This document shows positions 20,601 through 32,500 of a stretch of DNA of 64,000 bases, piece after piece. The stretch's first letter is position 1; each line of letters begins with the position of its first letter. The DNA lies in contig BSYQ01000012.1 in assembly GCA_030272585.1 (NCBI GenBank), positions 1,736,001-1,800,000 on the forward strand. Reading direction: 5' to 3'. A program made the position numbers and the translations under genes. This stretch comes from Bryopsis sp. KO-2023 (Eukaryota > Chlorophyta > Ulvophyceae > Bryopsidales > Bryopsidaceae). The notes under the pieces were generated by a model that saw nothing but the letters and a program-made list of their open reading frames with translations, had not been told where the DNA came from and made no database searches.

Positions 20601-20927
20601 AAAAGGTGACGAGCTTGGAGGGACATAAATGGCCAAAACCGAAAAATGAAAAGAATAAAAAATACACTTCAAAACTATCAACCAGTGAGAAGAATAAGTG
20701 GAATCCATAGAAACTTTCAAACCTTTCGATCGCTTAATGTACACTCCTACACCTCCACCTCGATCCGAAATAGAGCGCTCAATCCCAAAAAAACGTGTAT
20801 TACCAAAACATGGTAGAGAAGCTAAATTCCCAATATCAGACAGCGCAACAAAATGATTATTAGAAATCAACTGCAACAAATATGGCTCCTTATAAGATAC
20901 AAAACCACGACAGTTCCAACATACCAA
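17694..20927 (-). CDS. LINE ORF2 protein (APE endonuclease and reverse transcriptase)
   Basis: 1,077 codons. The endonuclease spans residues 1-245: WNCRG at 4-8, DRGGGVGVYI near 55-64, GDFNSR at 135-140, IDFVIVS at 211-217 and SDHRPV at 237-242. The reverse transcriptase spans about 500-790: FYRPIVLTSPLYKIFS at 521-536, LDFRKAYDSV at 592-601, LQGCPASPSLYS at 651-662 and the catalytic FADD at 691-694. The C-terminal CRLC...H...C zinc-like motif (about 1,011-1,030) is typical of L1/Tx1 and R2-type LINEs. The protein nicks the target and copies the element RNA. No stops or frame breaks were seen. The start is chosen at the ATG just before the NCRG motif. Confidence 0.9.
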   Translation of the reverse strand: MVCWNCRGFVSYKEPYLLQLISNNHFVALSDIGNLASLPCFGNTRFFGIERSISDRGGGVGVYIKRSKGLKVSMDSTYSSHWLIVLKCIFYSFHFSVLAIYVPPSSSPFWDISLWDRFQEVLTAVSSSAPVILVGDFNSRIGKGNRFYGDSLDSSVFVPNRQNRDTCINRNGRLLLQLCESFQLVVLNGRARGDQSGGFTFENNRGDKSTIDFVIVSRSIWGLLPTLFIPTLVPFESDHRPVRVSLSNVPVGRVRSQKPRCFWNVAMSGFFRTSFSRHTPSLLRVFSSSMDLDSMADQILAAIRSSIPAFAWKMPSQRIFSRFQWFDSECYSLRARVWRAYRSDKHGSEYKQLRSNYQKLCSGKKSDFQKTYGDRLLGLYHSDRKAFFSHFRPKSLVEPDWVSMDDWVSFYSSLFSPKDHDSSWSLSSFFEHTSVQDTSILEHAITLEEVLGAIMRLRRHAAPGLDELPTALFKDAKDCLIGILAGFYQVCWDRKQFPRGWLTGILRPFYKGKGNRAVPEFYRPIVLTSPLYKIFSYILLGRMEVVDCRVGLRSDLQAGFHVDFSPNDHLFLFWLFWFHSKDQRLPFFILWLDFRKAYDSVQHRRLWETLYCFRFSKAYVEMWQYLYEHSSFVIKASVGTSVPIPLRAGVLQGCPASPSLYSLYQEPLQDLLNSRIAAPSLGGETIPCMMFADDTGIPGHCWSGVKEVLQVLIEWEQYSGIGLNFSKTILMVFFQQLMSSSFHFHEHSIPISEDHTYLGIRLSSSSHHPFLSHIDYVLAQCRKAMGFVLSRLFALKIEDPKVAYNLFKVYVLGSIGYGFPIWGPFLTVSQWRLLEAIHLQFMRSILRLPRYTPKEVLYGELGCYPLELALWSQLCRYWNKLVGLSVDRLHGRLFCWGFDQYHASRSSWFGRILGFFRRFWPEKIFSSTTLVDISEFQRRYKAMHAEHVFGSSASRVISWYRHIKFSLRFERYLTTLKPTSLRVFFTRFRCGIHFLEVEVGRYNGVPRENRICRLCRSAVEDERHFLFECPFYSSFRSLHSDVFRWANPKDLFSRVPSGKLALVISKMASIRSAGLQS

Positions 20928-20954
20928 ATTTAACAGAGGATGATGGCTTGAATC

Positions 20955-22274
20955 CTAGCGAGAAGAAAAAGAAGTGGGAAAAAGTGAGGTATGCCATGTA
21001 TCCCCAGGAGACCAATCTTTCCATGTATCGCCTTCACCAGAAAATTGAAGACGATATCCAAAACGCCAACGAACCGTAAGACCAGCTTCTCGAGCACGCC
21101 GATAAACATCGAGGGATTGTTTCCTGCGATTTTGTTGCGACGTAGTTAAATCTGCAAACCAATCAACCTTCCAAAAGTCCTCTGGAAGGCGACGATTCCC
21201 CGGTGGCTTGGTACTGTCTGACGCTTGGACATCACGTTTAGCACGACGAAGACGCAACGCCGCGATCTTCATCTCCTCGCTTTGAAACTGAATCAAAACG
21301 GGGCGCTTGTATCCGTCAGCTCGAGCTCCCATCCGATAAGCCTTCACTACTTTGGGGGCATCTGAAGATAAGGAGTCGAAAAACGCTTGTAAAGACGATC
21401 CCAAAGAGGCTTCGGACTCCGTTGGCGACTCGGGCAACCAACGGAGGACAACATTGGTTTTCTTGAGTTGCTGTTCCAGCCTGTCATTGATCCCCTCCAA
21501 ATTAGAAACTTGCTCCTCCAGGACACGGAGACGATGTGAGAACCGGGTTATCAAGTCCTCTGTTTTTGACAAATGGTGGCGGATAGTAGAATCCAGGGCA
21601 TCCAACAAAGTCGCTGCCAATGAATCCACCCCTTCCCGATCCGGAAAAAACTGCCGGACGCTGTCCAAAAATTTATCCCTCAAACCGCCAACACCAGCAC
21701 CACTATCGACCTCCATACGCTGCGGCAACGCACCTTCCCCATCAGGCGGGGAGGTATTGGGTCCAGAACGCAACGGGGCATATTGCAAGTTCGCCAACAG
21801 GGCATTATAATTCGTAACGCTTTCCTTCTTCTTCTTTTTCATCTGATCAGCGGTTGCACCAAGCGGAACCCTATCGTCCCCGCCGGAACGACCCCGAGGA
21901 GTTTTCATACAAACAACAGACGAAGGAGAAACGAAAGAATGACACTCCCTAACCCACAGAGGGACGGGTGAAGCCGGCGCAGAAAGAGAGGGACCCTCAC
22001 ACAAAGCGTGCGGAGCAACCAAACAGGAGAGAGGTTCCGAATCAGTGGTGCAATCAGACGGAATCGTTGCGGAAAAAAAAACAGAATTTGCAGCGTTGTT
22101 GTTTCCAGTGGGAAGCAGGAAATTCGTTGCGGATCCATCCCAACAGACACAACCACAAACTCCTCTCGAATTCGAATGTGCTTTTTCCTCGACCCTGATC
22201 TTTTCCAAAATCATATTCGCATTTTTGAGTTTAACTTTTTTCAGGTGTTTCTTTGGTCGCCTAGAAAGTTGCAT
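20955..22274 (-). CDS. LINE ORF1 protein (coiled coil plus RRM-like)
   Basis: 439 codons from the first ATG. A later start near residue 123 (MKTPRGRSGG) is possible, because the first 120 residues look like low-complexity or leader sequence. A lysine run (KKKKK) occurs near 147, a heptad-rich coiled coil at about 225-272, and then KKTNVVLRWLPESPTESEAS at 271-290, which resembles the start of the RRM in L1-type ORF1 proteins (which have NIVIRGIPE there). A basic C-terminal region follows. In L1 elements such a protein trimerises and binds the element RNA. The stop is 27 nt before the ORF2 ATG. Confidence 0.75.
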   Translation of the reverse strand: MQLSRRPKKHLKKVKLKNANMILEKIRVEEKAHSNSRGVCGCVCWDGSATNFLLPTGNNNAANSVFFSATIPSDCTTDSEPLSCLVAPHALCEGPSLSAPASPVPLWVRECHSFVSPSSVVCMKTPRGRSGGDDRVPLGATADQMKKKKKESVTNYNALLANLQYAPLRSGPNTSPPDGEGALPQRMEVDSGAGVGGLRDKFLDSVRQFFPDREGVDSLAATLLDALDSTIRHHLSKTEDLITRFSHRLRVLEEQVSNLEGINDRLEQQLKKTNVVLRWLPESPTESEASLGSSLQAFFDSLSSDAPKVVKAYRMGARADGYKRPVLIQFQSEEMKIAALRLRRAKRDVQASDSTKPPGNRRLPEDFWKVDWFADLTTSQQNRRKQSLDVYRRAREAGLTVRWRFGYRLQFSGEGDTWKDWSPGDTWHTSLFPTSFSSR

Positions 22275-22312
22275 ATATTCATCAAGTGCAAAATGTAATC
22301 ATTGATTGATTG

Positions 22313-22747
22313 ATATTCCTCAAGAGGTGCTTATGAGATATATATTGTTGGTTTGTTCCGAGAAACTGGCTTTTTTTTTGTTCGGTTAAAGGGGAGGGCT
22401 CATTTTGTTTCGTTACGAACTGCTCCAATTTGTTTGTTTCTCAAAAACATGTGAATGAAATAGAATTTTCATCTTCGAGATCTTTGGCTTTACGGAAAAT
22501 CAAGAAAGGAATCACACACATCACAGTTCTAATAATCATCATGCATATTAGAAATACAAAATCGTTCATCAAAATCAAACTCCTCTTCATCTTCCACCTT
22601 AAGTTGACCGCATTCAAAATCCAGTATGAAAACAAAAATAAAAGCCTGAACTAAAACTTCACTATTGACAGTTGGGATATAATACACAGTGCAAATATAC
22701 ATATTCTTCAAAATTAGTTGATCACCCCCCAGCCAACCATCCTGAAA
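22313..22747. other. Intergenic, between the LINE and the A2M stop codon
   Basis: AT-rich spacer of about 430 bp downstream of the A2M gene. It would hold the A2M 3' UTR. I see no clear AATAAA on the minus strand close to the stop. Confidence 0.4.
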
Positions 22748-25700
22748 TCAGGCTACCTCCAGTTTGCCACAATCTTTCCCCCTGAACCCTTTCAGACACA
22801 GGCAGACGCCGGAATCCAAATCACAAGCGCCATTGTCGCTACAGTCGTTGGGACAGCTTTTTGGGGTCTCTGATGGTGCGTCCTCCACAGCCACGCAGTT
22901 TTTACCCGAACAAATTTCCAATTCGCTGGCAGGGCTCAGGCCCATCACTTCGGGCTGTTCGTTGACAAACGTCTTCACGGGTGGCAAAGTGAATGTCCCC
23001 GCTGTGGCGGCGACTGCTCGAAAATTGACAGTTTGCGTGCCAGCATTCACGCTGTTGAATCTGAAGGTCACAACCGACGGTTCCGTCTCCTACAAAACAC
23101 AAGCCCTTTGCTACGACAAATGGGGGAACAATACTAATATTTGAGGGATATTTGAGGGAACAACCGATATGTCAGACAGTGGGGGGTATAAATAGGCAAA
23201 CGGGAAACAGATTGTGGTTCTTGGTTTTGGGAAATCTGGAACATTCTTGGGTGCGTTTCGAGGACTGTGTCCCCGTGGTTTGGAAGGACCCCGTTTTCGG
23301 TGGGCAACACCCTTCAAGACTTGGGGGAAACTGGTATAAAAAGCGGTCGATCGAGAAAAGGAAGATTGGATTTCGTACCTGGTCAGGGCAAGTGAAGAAG
23401 GAACCACCCCAGCTCGCCAACGGAACTGGGCATGTGTTCCCAGGTCCATCGATGTTTGGATCCACAGGCTCCAGCCCGGCTGGCATCAACACCCTGACTG
23501 TGGTGGGGCCCAGCCTGTCTGGCGTGGTGAACTGCACAGAGACCTCCACCACCGAAGTCACGGGGATGGTTTTCAGGCACACCTTGTTTTCGGAGTCCGC
23601 GATGGATATGGAGCGTTGAACAAAAATGCCCCTGTAGGTGGGGAAACGCAGGATTTCGGCAGGCACAAATGTTAGCGCCGCCGCCAGCGTGACTTCGCCG
23701 ATGCCATCCGCACGGAACTCGAGTGGCTCAAGGGGGGAGGCCAGTGCTTCCCATGGGGTGCTGGAGGACGCCAGTGGGTTTGCGTTTCCACTAACCTGAA
23801 CCTGACAGCGACAAAAAGCTCGATGTCTATATAACATATCAGGGAGAAACAATTTATGCAAGGAAAACACCGCAACGATATCGTATGGGAAGTATCGATA
23901 CTTCGCATACACTTACATCTAGCAAGTTTGGTTCCCCACTCCTGACTTCCAGTTTGAGATCCGGTTGATCGCTGCCGCGGTCCACATCGTAATTCCTCAA
24001 GGCGACCATTGCCACAGCCTTGTCGAAGTCGGAAAACACGCGGAAGCCATACTGGCTCACGGGAGGGCTGCTGACGAAGTTGGCAAGCTTTCCCAGCAAC
24101 GAATTCTCGACTTTGGCTTTGAGCATCACCATCAGCGCCAGGGAGTTGGCGATATTGGACGCCGGGGTGGAGGAGCCTTCGGATCGTGCGATATACGCAG
24201 TCCTTCCAGTCACTCTGAAATTGGATGTCCACGATTTGATGGCTTTCTGGATGTCCGAGTGGTTTTTCTCTCCATCCATCAAAACGCGGGTCAGGATGCA
24301 GTATGTCTGGCTCTCGACGTCCATCGAATCGAACTCTTCCGACAGTCTATCCATGGACAGGTCTTTCACCATTTGTTTGCTGGTCTCTGGTGGCGGAACC
24401 CAGTCCCCACCCAAAGCAGCCCTGAGGTTGTAACAAAAGAGAGAAATACGAAGTTTTCAGCGAATAAAATCATGTTGTTTCTCCCAGGACTGTTCGTTCC
24501 ACAGAAAGTCCCGCCGCTGCACTGCTTTCGGTTTTTGTTCTCTTACCGTGCGAGAGCCAGACTTGCGATATAGATGGCTCGCTTGTTTTTTCTGCTGGAT
24601 TTCGCCTCATCTAGAAGGGCAGTTTCCAAGGCAGAAGTCCAGCCCTCGTTCAAAGATTCCAAAGGAGGGATACCATTTTTCACCACCTTACAAGCAAGAA
24701 TCCAAAAGAAACCATTCAAAAGAGGAAACAGTCTTGTTCAAAAAGTCTCTGAAAAGTTTCCTTGTTCTTTCTCTAACCTCTCTTTCAAGGGTGTCCAAGT
24801 CGTCCTTCAACAAACGCAGCAGAAACACCCCTCGTGCATTCATGGTCAGCGATGGCCGTGTGGGGAACGTTCGGGGGTATTTCTTGCAGTTCAAAACGTA
24901 GTCCAGCCCGATCTCATCCCGGGTCATTTCTTGTAAGGATTCCAGACCACTGGTGAAATTTGACCGGATGCCATTGGTGACCTCCAAAGTATTTCCGTCC
25001 AGGCTGGCTGGATCCAGGTCCAACACCTTGTACGTCTCCGTTACGAAAGGGATGGCCACCACTGCCAAAGCAAAGGTCGCATCCATGGGACACTGGTAGC
25101 TGTCGAAAAAAGGGGAAAAACGTTTCGATTTAAGACACCAAAATCAGGACAAAGAAGAAACCAATATGCAGAATATCGGCTGAAAGAGATCATTGAGGGG
25201 AGTACATCGGACAATAGATTCATTGTCAACTCTAATAAGGGGACGGGCGATAGAGGTGTCATGCCAGAAGCCCCACCTTCAAGCAAACATCGCATTCTTT
25301 GATTAGAATCACTAAAAACAAAACACCGAGAACATTTTTTTTTGCAGTTTGTAGTAGTTTGTAGTAGTTTTAGCAGTCTGTTGCTCCTACTCTGGATTTG
25401 ATTCGTAGAGCTGATTGGCCATGGAGAGGACAGCTGGCAGGCGCCCCACTCCAGCTTGAATGGCGATTGCTCCACTTCCAGGGACACTTTGGGGCAGCTG
25501 CAATCCCTCTTGCCACTGGCTGGTGGAATTTCCATTGATGGCAAAAGAAGTAGCGACAGTCACAGCATCTTGTAAGCCCTCCACCGGAAAGTTTATCACC
25601 AAGGCATCACTGGCACCTTGGCCTTCAATTTCTTTCAGAAAAACATCCCCACATCAAAAAAGTTAGCACACAGCTGAGGAACGATCATGTACAAATTCAA

Positions 25701-26581
25701 CTTGGGGGGGGGGGGGGAGTTCTTGTACCACTCAGCTTCCCCTAGCAGAGAATTTTTTCTGGCCTTGATGTGGCCTGAAAAAGCTGGAAACACAATTACC
25801 CGCACTGATCTTGAATTTTGCTTCCCCCATTTTCTTGGCTTTGAACCGGAATCTGACTTCCTCCGTGCCATCTTCCCCCAGTTTGACGATCCTTTCAGAT
25901 TTTCCAACAATTTCCAAACATGCCCCCTCTAACAGATCAATAGAAACCGAAACATTGGTTTTGGATGGGTTGATCCCAGAAACGGTGACCACTGCTCCCG
26001 CTTCAAAGGCATCCCCCACTCGAGCAAATCTGGGTGCCGATGGGGTCAGCGAAATTGCCCGCCTCACGATAAGCTCCCTTTCCACGATGCCATACTTTTC
26101 ATTTGCTGCAACAAGAAGTTGAAAAACAGACTAAGATCTCCCCATAAAGAAAAAAATATGAGGATAAAAACGAACAAGCACTACAACGTTGAACCCCCCC
26201 TCAGATGATCCAAGTTGAAAATTTTCGGATATTTTGGTGGGGATCATGGTTGGACCCACCCACCAGTTGCGACGTAAGATCTGATGTTGAACGTCCCAAG
26301 GTTGTCAGGTGCGGTGAAATTGACGGTGGCGATCCCACCCTTCGCAATCACGGTTTCAAACAGAGCTGTCGACACGAAGTCCTCCAAGACTCGGACGCTG
26401 CCTGAAGGAGGGGGTGCTGCACTGGAGGCGCTTGCAGCACCAGACCTTCCGTTTTCAGAAGCAACGGAAGCAGAAGAAGCAAAAGCACGGGAGCCGCCGC
26501 CGCCACCTCCACCGCCGCGGCCGCCGCCGCCACCACCTCCGCCGCCGCCGAAACTTTCGTAAGCGGACCGAAACGAGATAC
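22748..26581 (-). CDS. A2M exons 26-33: MG7 region, thioester-equivalent and EGF tail
   Basis: Exon 26 is 26,581-26,264 (glycine run of about 20 residues, then IAKGGIATVNFTAPDNLGTF), exon 27 26,105-25,800, exon 28 25,631-25,391, exon 29 25,099-24,778, exon 30 24,686-24,547, exon 31 24,421-23,917, exon 32 23,801-23,379 and exon 33 23,089-22,748. The join of exons 28 and 29 reads NPDYQCPMDATFALAV, where thioester members have DYPYGCxEQ. Exon 31 is the helical terpenoid-cyclase-like domain. Exon 32 ends the receptor-binding-like region (VRVLMPAGLEPVD). Exon 33 ends in SCPNDCSDNGACDLDSGVCL, an EGF-like module with six cysteines, then the stop. All phases agree. Confidence 0.85.
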
Positions 26582-29500
26582 CTTGAGCCGAGAGGTCACA
26601 AGGAAATTCAGACAAAGAGATCCTCTGTTTTTTTTTCCCCCGAAAGAAAAAAACTGGAATTGAGAAACTCTGGCGCTCAGCCTTTAAGGCTACAAGTATT
26701 GTACCTAAGATATGTGTGTCAAAACAAGTGCATGAAAAATTTCTTTTCAAATGCCACAAAACAAAATGAAACGGTCAAATTAAATTTCTTCTGGTGTTTT
26801 ATTCAAGTCTATTGAACACAAGAGTTTTGGTCAACTTTGTGCTGATGAGCACAAACGGTCATGACCTTAACTCAAAACATTCATGGGCTTTCTTTTTGTG
26901 TAATATAATATAAATAATAATTAAAAATAAATAATTAAAAATAATTAATTTGATTTCAGCATGGTGGACTCTCATTACCATAAGATTCTTCAGATTCGTA
27001 GTCATAATCCAGTTCATCATACTCAGAGCCCTCATTTACAGTTACGAATTTGCTTCTCGAATCCACATATTCTTTTTCTGTTTTATCCACAACAGAAGAA
27101 TAATAGTCTGGATCCAACTGCAACAAAATAAAATAGATCATTTACATGATAATAATTAAAAAAAACTCATCAAAGAAAAAGAACTGTAGGAGTAAAATGG
27201 GGACAGAAGGAAGCAAAATCAACATGTGGAGGAATTTCTTTTCGTTCAACTCAGTAATGAAAAGTTACCTCACTGACTGGATCAAACCATGGGTCTATTT
27301 CCTTTTTGTGCATGAAGTCTTGGATCAAGATTTCAATCGCCCTTGGAGACACCAGGTCAGCCCCCGAGCTCGAAAATCCAAAGTCCAAAATATCGGTGAA
27401 TTCCAGAGCCCCCGTCAAATCCTTGAGGGCATAGGGCAACAGCTCGAGAATGGCCTTATCCACGGCAATCACTGTGACTTCGGCCTCGTCGATTTCTGGA
27501 TCGGCGATATTCACTTGGATGGTTGTTTTTTCCCCAGGGGAAATCACAAAGTCATCGTCTTCGTCCTCTTCAACATCTGGAAACGTGATCTCCACATCCA
27601 GGGGCAAATCCTGCAGCAACATTAACCCACACAAATATCTCAGGAAAAGTGACTCAATATTATCAAAAAAAGCAGTTTGGATTGGTGCACGTATCCGATC
27701 CTTCCCCCCCCCAAAAAAAAAAATACTGAACATTTATTTTCATGTTATGATAAATCAAAAAAATGTCTTGCACCAAGCCATTCCAGTCATCCATCACTCA
27801 ACTGTCAGAAATTAATATTGATCAATATCGAATTCTTGTTTAGTTCTTGCAAGTTCCCCCCCCCCCCTAAAAAAGCGGTTCCTAATTCCACCACAGCCAC
27901 AGACCGTTCTGATGTAGATCTTGGAGGTGAGCTCAGTGGAATGAGGCATTGCCAGATCAAACAGTTTGGAAACAGGGACTCTGTTGGGATTGAGAGCGAT
28001 GCCCTCCGTCTGTCTTGGGACCATCACTCCCACACTCAGCCTGCAGCCCTTTGCGCAGTTTTCACCCAGGTCGATCGAGAATTCATGCAAACTGCTGTCG
28101 TTGATGGGCATTATCTGCGGTTTGTTGAACACACGGCAATAATTTGAGCGCATTCCCAGTGAAGCGAAACAATTCTATTCAACACTTGAAAAAGTCAGGA
28201 ATTGTTTAAACATGTCACTGAGCAGGAATCATTTTTAGACTCTGTGGATGCATGGGCTTGGGTTCACTTGGAAAGAATTGGAAGGGAAATAATGGGTGTA
28301 GTGTTTTTCCTCCCATACCTTGTGATTGACTCCAGAGCGACTCCCCCACATGACGAGCGCCTTCACATTCTGGTAGGGGTTTTCGATGCCAAACTTCACT
28401 TGATCTCCAACTTTGTGGGGGCCCTCTGTCAGTCTCACGAGCTCCATCCTCAGATGCTCCTGGACTAATCTAGATTTAAACCAGGACCAAAACAAATTTA
28501 AATTAATCGGGGCTGATAACATTTGCATTCCTGATTAATGAATGTGTAATGCTACCAAAAAAACGCTTGAAAAAGAGAGTAACAATATTTCAGTGTGTCT
28601 GCAACTCGACCAACTTGGTTTTTTCCCCTCAGAAATTCATTGGACCTTGTTTTTTCTAAAGAACCTTCCCCTCCACACATACACACACACACACTGCGAT
28701 CTTTACTCACCCATCTTCTTTCCACATTTCAGCCGTTTTCCCCATTTTTAAAATCTTACAGAACTGCTCCCCAGAATCGGTGTCAATTACGATGCAAGTC
28801 TCCAAAACGAAAAGTCCCAAATCAGGGATCGAAAATCGACAGTCATACCCTTTCGAATCTGGGAGGGAAAAAAAAGCCTTTTAATGAACATTTCACTTTT
28901 AGTTCAAAGTCAATAAATGGCATATTTTAATCAATATCTTCTTTTTCCAGCAAATGGTCGGGAAAAACAAAATAGAGAAAAACACTGTTTGCTATTCTAT
29001 CTGTGCCTTCTGATATATACTCAATTTGGGTCTGAGTCTGATTTTTTTTCATTGGTTTTTTTCTTTTTCCAAAAAAAAAAAAAAAGTAAAAAGATATTAT
29101 GTTTCCACCAGAGAGAAAGGCATTTTTTACTTCTGTAATAATAAAAATAAAAACAAAAACAAGAGCTCATATCTAGACTGACCCAAAAAACTACATGTAT
29201 ATGAATCCAAAAACATAGTGCTTCTTCCCCAGAATAGATTTTCTTCAGTCAAAAACTTACTCGATTGTATTTTGCAAGAGTCAACGATGGCCTCATCCAA
29301 AGGTTGAGAATTTTTGGACGGAAGGTCGCTTTCAGGGTTGGAAATTTGCTTCAAGTCAAGAACCAATGTTCTGTTTTTGAGGGCCTTTCCTTCAAGGTTG
29401 GTTTGAGACACTTTCACGCCAAACTCTTGACCAGGGAAATCGGTCCCGATGCTCCGATCAAACTCAATCTCCACATCAGCCTGTCTCAACCTGTAACAAT

Positions 29501-32500
29501 TAGAAAGGTAAAAAACAAAAAAGTTGTTCAAGACAACAAGTGAAATAATCAGGAATTTCAACAGAAAGAAAAAATAGGCGCAGAAAATAGCACAAAAATT
29601 TAAAAATCGATATCAAAGATCGTAAGATTTTGATCTCTCAACAAAAGCGTAAGATGAGAAATAAAATAATAATAAAAAATACTCACAGGACTGACGCGCT
29701 TTCTTCGAGGAGCTGTCTGGTGAGTCCCACCCAAGAAACCTCAATTTCAAGACTTGTGTCTGTGGAAGGCGTTTTTTCCAGGGCACCCAGATCTATTTCC
29801 GTCGAAAGTTTTCCCAAAGAATCTGTGATCAACTCCACTTCTCCTTCCAAGGGTTTGTCGTTAGAGGTGTCATCACCTACATACAGATGATTCAATGAAA
29901 GTTTTTTTTTCTTCTACATTTACAGTTTCACCAAATTTCTCTGGCAGCGGACTTGTATGATTCCAGTTTTTGCTCAAGCTTTCGTGAAACAGTCATGCAT
30001 TAAAAAGTAACAAGTTTGTCGGGAAAAAAAACAAAAAAAACAATGTAAAAAAAACAACAATACAAACCAGGAATTTTATTCCCCCCAAAAAAGCAAAAAT
30101 GATGCTGAAAAGAATAAATGAATCAATCTGCTGGATTCGACTTGAAGGAAACACGGAAAAAAAAAATAGAAGGAAAAAAAAGCCGAAAACCCCCACTGAA
30201 CAAAGAGAGCATGTTTATTTATTACCAGGGATGGACCACTTGAGTGTAATTTTTGCATCCCCAACAGCGGCTCCGATGAAACTCTCAGCTGTGATTTTAA
30301 TTTCCACCTTCGAATCAGGTTTGGCCTGAAAAGAAGGAAAAAAAAATCAAAGGTTTTCTTTTTCTTTCAAAAAATTCACCCCCCATAGAGATTCTGAGAA
30401 ACTTCTCGGGATGCAGTAGTAGTTTATTGTTTTTCTGAATGTCATTTTCCATGACATTCAATGAAGGAAAACTGAGAAAAGCAGGGAAGCAAGGTCAAAA
30501 TATCAACTCACCCAAAAGGGGGCATCCACAGTCAGGTGGCCTCGGATTCCCCACCGTAAAACCTTCCTGGTCAAGAGTTACATTTTCAAATAACGAAACA
30601 TAGTACTCTGTGTTGGTTGCATTTTTGGGGACTGGGATTTTCAGATCAAACGTTCCAAATTTCTCATCAATGTCGACGGGAAAACTTGGCTCTTCAGAGG
30701 TTTCGGGGTCGAATGCAGGATACATGGTGATTTTTGCAGATTCAGTCAGAGCAGGTCCTCTGGAGTAACCTGTAGTTAGAAAACAAAAAACAGAAAAAAA
30801 AACCTTTTATTGTGCAAGGAAATAAATGTGAAAGTTACCAAAAAGAAACAGAATCGTTTTCAGAAAGTTGAGATACTCACTGGATTGCCTTTTAGCTCCA
30901 CAAAAGAGTTGGAAAACGAGTCCAAAATTTTCCTCATCCTTAAAAGATTGCGGAAATCAAACGTCAGGATAAGGCCTATTGTACCATAAAAAACTTTTTT
31001 TTGCCTGGAAATAATTTTCGCCACCTTTCCAATTGGCAAAAATAAATTCCCGCAAAAAGAAGTTCTGGCGGAAATACAGTCCATGCAAAAAAAGTTTCTT
31101 TCAAAGTGTGTATATATATATACATGATGTATCTATATCTATCTATCTATCTATCTATCTATTTTTATTTTTTTTTAATTATTTTTCCTTTACCTTTGAT
31201 GTGCAGGGTTTCTCCAGGTTTCACCAACCTTCTGTCCAAAACCAAAGAGGCCGAAATTTCTTCCAACAAATCGTCATATCCACTGTAGACCCTTCTCACG
31301 AAAAAGGATTTTTTTTTATATTCCACGTGGGCAAAATCAGCAAATAATAGACCATCAAAGAAGAAAGCTTTTCCTTCCGCATCCGTTACATTGGTCGACA
31401 ATTTCGAAACCTGCATTTTTTGTTCCAAAATCGCAATCATAGTCTAACAAAAAATTAAAGGGAATGACCACCAGTCTTTGCTGATCCTGGGGGGATTTTT
31501 CACAACTGAGAAAAACGAAAAAAAAACATTCAAAAAAATTATAAAACTACATCTATATATATTTATATTAATTTTTTTCTATCATCACAGCAAAGTCAGT
31601 ATGTTTAACTTAAAGTTAAATATAAGTTAAGAAAAACAAAATTGATCTGACAGTTCTTAGTTTCAAAGTTAAGATCTGACAGGTAGTAGATGCTTGGAAC
31701 TAAATACAATTCTTCGAAACTGCACTTATCCAAAAAAACAGTTATAATTTTTTTTATTGTTTTTGCTTGTCTTTTGAACTATTTTTTGGTTTCGTTTTTA
31801 TCAGGCACTGCTTTACCTCATTTTTCTCATCTATAAGTAGCGTAACTTTTGCCCCTTGGACCGGTTTTCCTGTTTTCATGGAAGTTACCCACACAATGCT
31901 CTGGCCATCCCCAGATCCGAGTATCAATGCTTGCATGTCAGACTCGTTTATGAGCATTTGCAAAATGGAGTCATGCCTGAAACAACCAGCAGCATAGCAG
32001 CTAAAACCCCCCAAAAAGAACACTCTGGAGCAAATCATCCACGTCCAAAGGGCGTTTCGTTTGATTTTTCTTGCCAGATAATTAGTTAGGTGCTTTTTCA
32101 TTACCTGCAGAACTCAGCAGCGACCAGCCCCGTCGAGTTCAGATATTTTTTGATGTCGAATTCCACCAGCTCGGTGGAATCTTCATTTTCTTGCTGAAGT
32201 TTCTCAACTGCCAATCACAAAATCACACAAAAATAAGAAAAATGACAAAAAACAGAAAACTAGCAGGTCCAATATTTCTCTTTTTCGATTCTACACAGAA
32301 AAAAACTGTCTGAGAAGAGCATCCAGTGCTCTTTTTCTTATCTTTTTTAAAAAGCAGGACTGACAATAATTCGAAAAAAAAACACACAACCAGAAATACA
32401 CCAGGAAAAAATAGCGATGTTGAAAAAAAAAATCACTTTAAATTAAATGATGCAATCAGTGAGACGAAATCATTTTCCAAGGTTTGTTTGAATGATGACA

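Larger units (their letters stand above)
17203..22291 (-). mobile_element. LINE retrotransposon with two open ORFs (L1/Tx1-like)
   Basis: ORF1 (20,955-22,274) and ORF2 (17,694-20,927) lie in order on the minus strand, 27 nt apart, without internal stops. The ends are set by a candidate target duplication of about 20 bp: ATGTAATGATTGATTGATTG at 17,183-17,202 and ATGTAATCATTGATTGATTG at 22,293-22,312, one mismatch. If this is right, the 5' UTR is very short, the 3' UTR is about 490 nt, and the element lies in an (ATTG)n tract. Open ORFs suggest recent activity. The exact ends are less certain than the element itself. Confidence 0.85.
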
